Origin: Lingula anatina
Taxonomy: Eukaryota; Brachiopoda; Lingulata; Lingulida; Lingulidae
Length of the DNA: 64,000 nucleotides
Assembly: GCF_001039355.2 (NCBI RefSeq)
Contig: NW_019775935.1
Location: 683,570-747,569, forward strand
Direction: 5' to 3'
Shown: positions 60,374-64,000 of the stretch, piece after piece
How positions within the stretch are numbered: position 1 is the first letter of the stretch
Layout of the letters: each line of letters opens with the position of its first letter
The notes under the pieces: model-generated
The model's database searches: none
What the model saw: only the letters and a program-made list of their open reading frames with translations
What the model was told of the DNA's origin: nothing
Program-made: the position numbers and the translations under genes

Positions 60374-61333
60374 GGGGGGGGGGGGTATCAAGCACACCTT
60401 TCGTCGGCAGGCTGAAAGCAGGGGTGTTTTAAGACCCTGTTCACTTCTGTAAGCCAAAATGCACACTTGAATCATTCGTTCAAATATTACGTCGCGCGCC
60501 GAGGCCCAGACTAGTCGACTGATGCCCAATTCCAAATACGTATTTTTGTCTTTCTCCCACACCCCTCCTCCCTTTTTTTCTGAATGCTTTCCCCTACCCC
60601 CTTATTTTAGATTTGTTTCCTTAGCGCGAAAAGTGTCTGCAAATCGAAAATCTGATAAATTTTGGTTTAATTCCAACAGATATTTAATTATATGTGAGCT
60701 GTTGTTCTAATGTAACAAGCCTTGTTTGAGACAGTAAAATTGTCAAGTTATTTGTCTGCTTGAGTGGGTATTGACAAGAATTACTTCGGGGATGGAGCCT
60801 GATTGTTATCACTGAACCGTGCAGATAGCAATCAGCGGAACTGCTGCTTCTAAATTACGTTGCTGATTAAGGTGTGAGTTATCTAAAAGTGCTTCATAAT
60901 TAGGATATGGTGAATGGCTTCTACCTTACTAACCGCAAAGTAATGATTGGTAATAACCACATTTCCTTTGTTAAGTAATCGACTTATCAGAGCTCCCCAC
61001 CTTTTCCCCGTGGTATAAATAAAATGAAGGAAACAGATTTGGGTGAATTTTATGCCGAGGGTAGATTTCATACAGACGAAGACTTGGTGCTGTTGGATGG
61101 GTCTCATTACTCCAATATATTCTTTAAATTCCGACATCAGCAAATACACAGCCATCACGCAATATTAGCAACCGCTGCATTTAGAAAAGAAAAATTAGAA
61201 AAATCGTGACGTTGTTGAACCGTCATCGTATATATATATCCGTTCTGAGCGAATTCGTGAAATCAATGAAGCCTTGTCCCGCGGTAACTGTGAACCGTAT
61301 ACCTGGATGTCAGCACACTTATGGTAAAGGTGG

Positions 61334-61340
61334 TATAAAT
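61334..61340 (+). promoter_or_regulatory. Candidate TATA box of the gene starting at 61503
   Basis: GGTATAAATG lies 163 bp before the proposed start codon, a spacing compatible with a short 5' UTR. A similar GGTATAAATA occurs near 61013. Neither is proved to act as a promoter. Confidence 0.25.
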
Positions 61341-61502
61341 GACCGGCGGTGAATACCTAGGGGGCACAACGGCAGTGAGGAGATAACGGGATTAACTTGA
61401 GGACACTGAGCTTGGAGTGTGTTAGTTTATCGGACCACAAACATTGGACGTTATTTGTTTTATATTGGTCACCGTACATAGAGACGCCTCGTTACCTTCA
61501 AG

Positions 61503-63728
61503 ATGTTGCACGGGCGATGCAACAGTTACACAGTAATGTTCCTCGGAACTATTCTGCTTCTAATTACATCTGGGGTGTCTAGCGTTTTGCCAGAAACACA
61601 GCAAGCATACAGGGACGCTGTCATCAAGGCACAGTGCAAGGCAAACTGCTTGCAGCAGGTAAGTTGTCAATTGATTGAAAAATTAAGTGACTAGGTCTGT
61701 TCATTGCATAGTTTATTATTCGAAAAATGGCTTTTTGAGCTGTAGTATTCAACGAGTATATAGTTGATGACATATTGTGCTTCACCATAAGAAAGAGACT
61801 TGGAAAGCTTTCTATTTTAAGCTAGTACATTCACAGCAAAGTATCTTTCAGGCAAAAAAGTGACTTGAAGTGACTTAAGACGTAGCAATATTGCATAGTC
61901 TGTAACTTACCAAAAGCGATTTCTCTTTTTCAAAACAAAACAATTGAATCTCAAACTAATTTCGTTGGATATTGTGTTAAATCGAAGTTCAAGGAAGTAA
62001 AAATTACTGGCCCAGACACGAACTAGTAAACTAGTGCAGGCATAATACTTAAAACAATAGCAAAGTCATCTGAATGAATTCCAACTTTGAATTACTGCTA
62101 AATGCACGGCGAGAGAACGCTGAATCACAGTTATTCAACCAGATTTTGACACCTCATTGGATTCGGTAATGTTCTAAAACAAAAACGTAACCCAGGGAAA
62201 GATTTGTTTGAAGCCGAACTCTCTTGAACGTTTCTTGTTTCCATGTTTTACTTAATCATATCGTTCCGAAGTTTGATTTAGGTTACTGTTGGAATAATGA
62301 TGAGTTTTCAGGAATAATAGATGACATATATTTGTTGAGTTTTTGGTCTTATATCAATAGATCTTCGACCGTGGGTGTCTTGTAAAAATGAAGTCTTATC
62401 TCATCACAGCTTGTCTGGTTTGATGGTTATAATTAGATGAGTGCCTTTGTCAGTGCACCGTTTCTGATAAGACGTTTTGGTTTATATATTTTAACTTTAA
62501 ATAAAAACCTTTCTGATAGCTGGATAGCTGTTGTGATGAAATATTTTATCCCTCGTTTTTGGGTAATTTATTGAAAAAGTAAAGAGATTAAAATGTGCAA
62601 TTGATAACCATCAAGAAATAAGTCGTCCTTTTTATTAACTTTGTGGTCATGGAATCTATTCAACGTAGTTCCTAGAAAAATGCGTCTATTGATGAGGGCA
62701 GAACTTTACAATAATGACATTAACCAACGCAAGCAGAATATTGCGTGACATCAGAAAGACCACGACTATGAACGATTGTTATTGCCTGTGTAAGGGTACG
62801 ACACATTTCTCATCGGTCTCGCCAGTTGGATACTGTTGATAGCGATTACACGTGTTGAACGTTTTCAAGAGGCAAAATTAGAGATAATATATAGGGCCAA
62901 CGTCTGTGTACTTTTGAAAGTAAAAGGGAAGTGTTAACAATTCGTATATGTCTTGGTCATGCCATTCTGTTGACTTTCATGTTCGGCAGAGGTTAATTTA
63001 AACATCCGTAACGTAATGCATTGTTTTTTGTGGTAAGCCTTCCTGCTCTTAGCTTATTGATGACCATAATGGTGACCTTTAAAATGAAAACAAATTATTT
63101 TTAATTATCTTTCGAATATTGCTAATTAGTGAACCGCATCGTTCTCATCAAGTTTGAAATTGGCCTTTACAACATCGACTTCTAGCCTGAATGTTCTGTC
63201 TCTTGCACTCTTATTTCTGATTTTTAACGAGCGTGCATGGTAGATAGTGAATATATTAAAAAGTAAATAGGAATGCTAAAGGCTGCACAACCCAGATACG
63301 TTAAGGCGAAATGCTTCCGGAAGCGGCGGGGAAGTTGTTCTCAAAAAAAAAAAATAAATAAATAAATAAATAAAAAATAAATAAATAAATAAATAAATTT
63401 AAAAAAAAATAATAATAAACCACTTTAAAAGGGGTAGTGATTGAAATTTAACCCATTTATGTTTACTTCATTTCAATTCACTTTTTGGTAATAGTTCTAC
63501 AAATTAAAGCACCAGGAGTTAGTTGAATGAGTAATTTGGATGAGTTTGTTTTGAAAACAATGCTTTTGCTACTAGAATTGGATTTACGCATCATGCAATA
63601 TTGGCATTTTTAATGCTTCCATTTTTTACTTTCAGTATGGAGGGAGAATTGCAGATAACGAAGATAATTTTTACGACATGTATAGGCAGTATAAATGCTT
63701 AGTAGCCAAAGAGAATGAATGTAAACAG
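61503..63728 (+). CDS. Secreted Cys-rich protein, tentatively anosmin-1-like (first two exons; continues past window)
   Basis: Exon 1 (61503-61658) and exon 2 (63636-63728) are phase 0 with good splice sites (CAG/GTAAGT and TTTCAG/CAG/GTAAAT). They encode 83 residues. A signal peptide is clear (VMFLGTILLLITSGVSS; translation could also start at the second Met, residue 12). The mature part reads AVIKAQCKANCLQQYGGRIA and further on YKCLVAKENECKQ. The C-x3-C-L and C-x6-C spacing, right after the signal peptide, resembles the start of the anosmin-1 Cys-rich region, which precedes a WAP domain and fibronectin type III repeats. Those later domains would lie beyond 64000, so the assignment is provisional; any secreted Cys-rich protein remains possible. 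Confidence 0.55.
63342..63415. repeat. (AAAT)n simple repeat
   Basis: An A run passes into AAAT repeats in the intron between the two exons of the gene at 61503. Confidence 0.92.
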
Positions 63729-64000
63729 GTAAATATGATCTATCTTGGTTGAAACTTTTCTATTCCCAGGTACTCTGTGATAACTGTCATGCAAATGGTT
63801 TTTCTGAGAATTAGACCAGCCCAGTACTATCGTTTTACGTTTTCAAATTCACTGTTGTGCAGAAAAATGAAGTTCAGTCACCATTCCCCCCTGCCTATAT
63901 ACAGGTACCAATGCTCTTATAAACTATCCAGTCTTGGATTGGCTTATTTTGTGACCATTCCATTATTTCTGTCTTGGACATACAGCTGGATGGGGGATGG

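Larger units (their letters stand above)
55600..61502. other. Intergenic region; no supported gene
   Basis: This includes the 3' UTR of the Acl4-like gene. AATAAA candidates are at 56718-56723 and 56908-56913; I cannot choose between them. It also holds a diverged direct repeat (about 56071-56160 and 56844-56930), AT-rich simple repeats near 58270-58356, and the assembly gap at 60190-60373. Short open frames such as 61024-61209 show no recognisable domain or splice context. The right end should contain the promoter and 5' UTR of the gene starting at 61503. Confidence 0.6.

Noticed and set aside
59959-60562. Open frames of up to 168 codons on both strands
   Set aside because: They cross the N gap and poly-G/poly-C runs; most residues are undetermined.
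61024-61209. 61-codon frame downstream of a TATAAATA string
   Set aside because: No recognisable domain, no splice signals and no known relative; not enough to call a gene.
1-64000. tRNA, rRNA and CRISPR features
   Set aside because: No cloverleaf-like tRNA with intact A and B boxes, no rRNA-like stretch and no spaced repeat array were seen; only the degraded tRNA-like segment near 51855 was noted.

Overview
The window is nuclear DNA of an animal. Genes are split by many GT-AG introns, the DNA is AT-rich, and microsatellites and small transposon remnants are common. The gene set (a type IX-like FACIT collagen, ESCRT-II SNF8, mitochondrial uL13m, an Acl4-type TPR chaperone) fits an invertebrate bilaterian, probably marine (mollusc, brachiopod, or a non-vertebrate deuterostome). 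I cannot name the species from the sequence.

Layout. 1-8375: no gene I can support, but one short TTAA-flanked inverted-repeat element. 8376-37034 (+): a fibril-associated (FACIT) collagen resembling the alpha-1 chain of type IX, reconstructed here from 41 exons (1279 residues). The signal-peptide exon was not found. Its order is thrombospondin-N/LamG-like domain (NC4), one large Asp/Gly-rich exon, a Cys-containing NC3-like exon, a long interrupted triple helix, a helical NC2, a final COL1 of about 118 residues, and NC1 with a CxxC. Its 3' UTR may run to a poly(A) signal near 40302. 40788-43624 (-): MRPL13, seven exons, convergent with the collagen gene. 44768-47326 (-): SNF8, eight exons. 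47484-55599 (+): an Acl4-like ribosomal-protein chaperone, twelve exons, head-to-head with SNF8 across 157 bp. 55600-61502: no gene supported, plus an assembly gap at 60190-60373 flanked by poly-G. 61503 to the window end (+): the first two exons of a secreted Cys-rich protein, tentatively anosmin-1-like.

Mobile DNA: a TTAA-flanked MITE (1221-1546), a 5'-truncated LINE tail with a 17-bp target duplication (21961-22052), a 212-bp MITE with an 8-bp target duplication (44364-44575), a deleted Tc1-like transposon (48956-49796), and a possible tRNA-derived SINE near 51730-51910.

The most unusual feature is the collagen gene. A 252-codon acidic, Asp-Gly-rich exon with 87-bp tandem repeats sits where vertebrate type IX has COL3. 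The chain also carries several exon-encoded helix interruptions and a duplicated, decayed microexon. The other genes are housekeeping genes, and apart from shared promoter or terminator regions I see no functional link among them.
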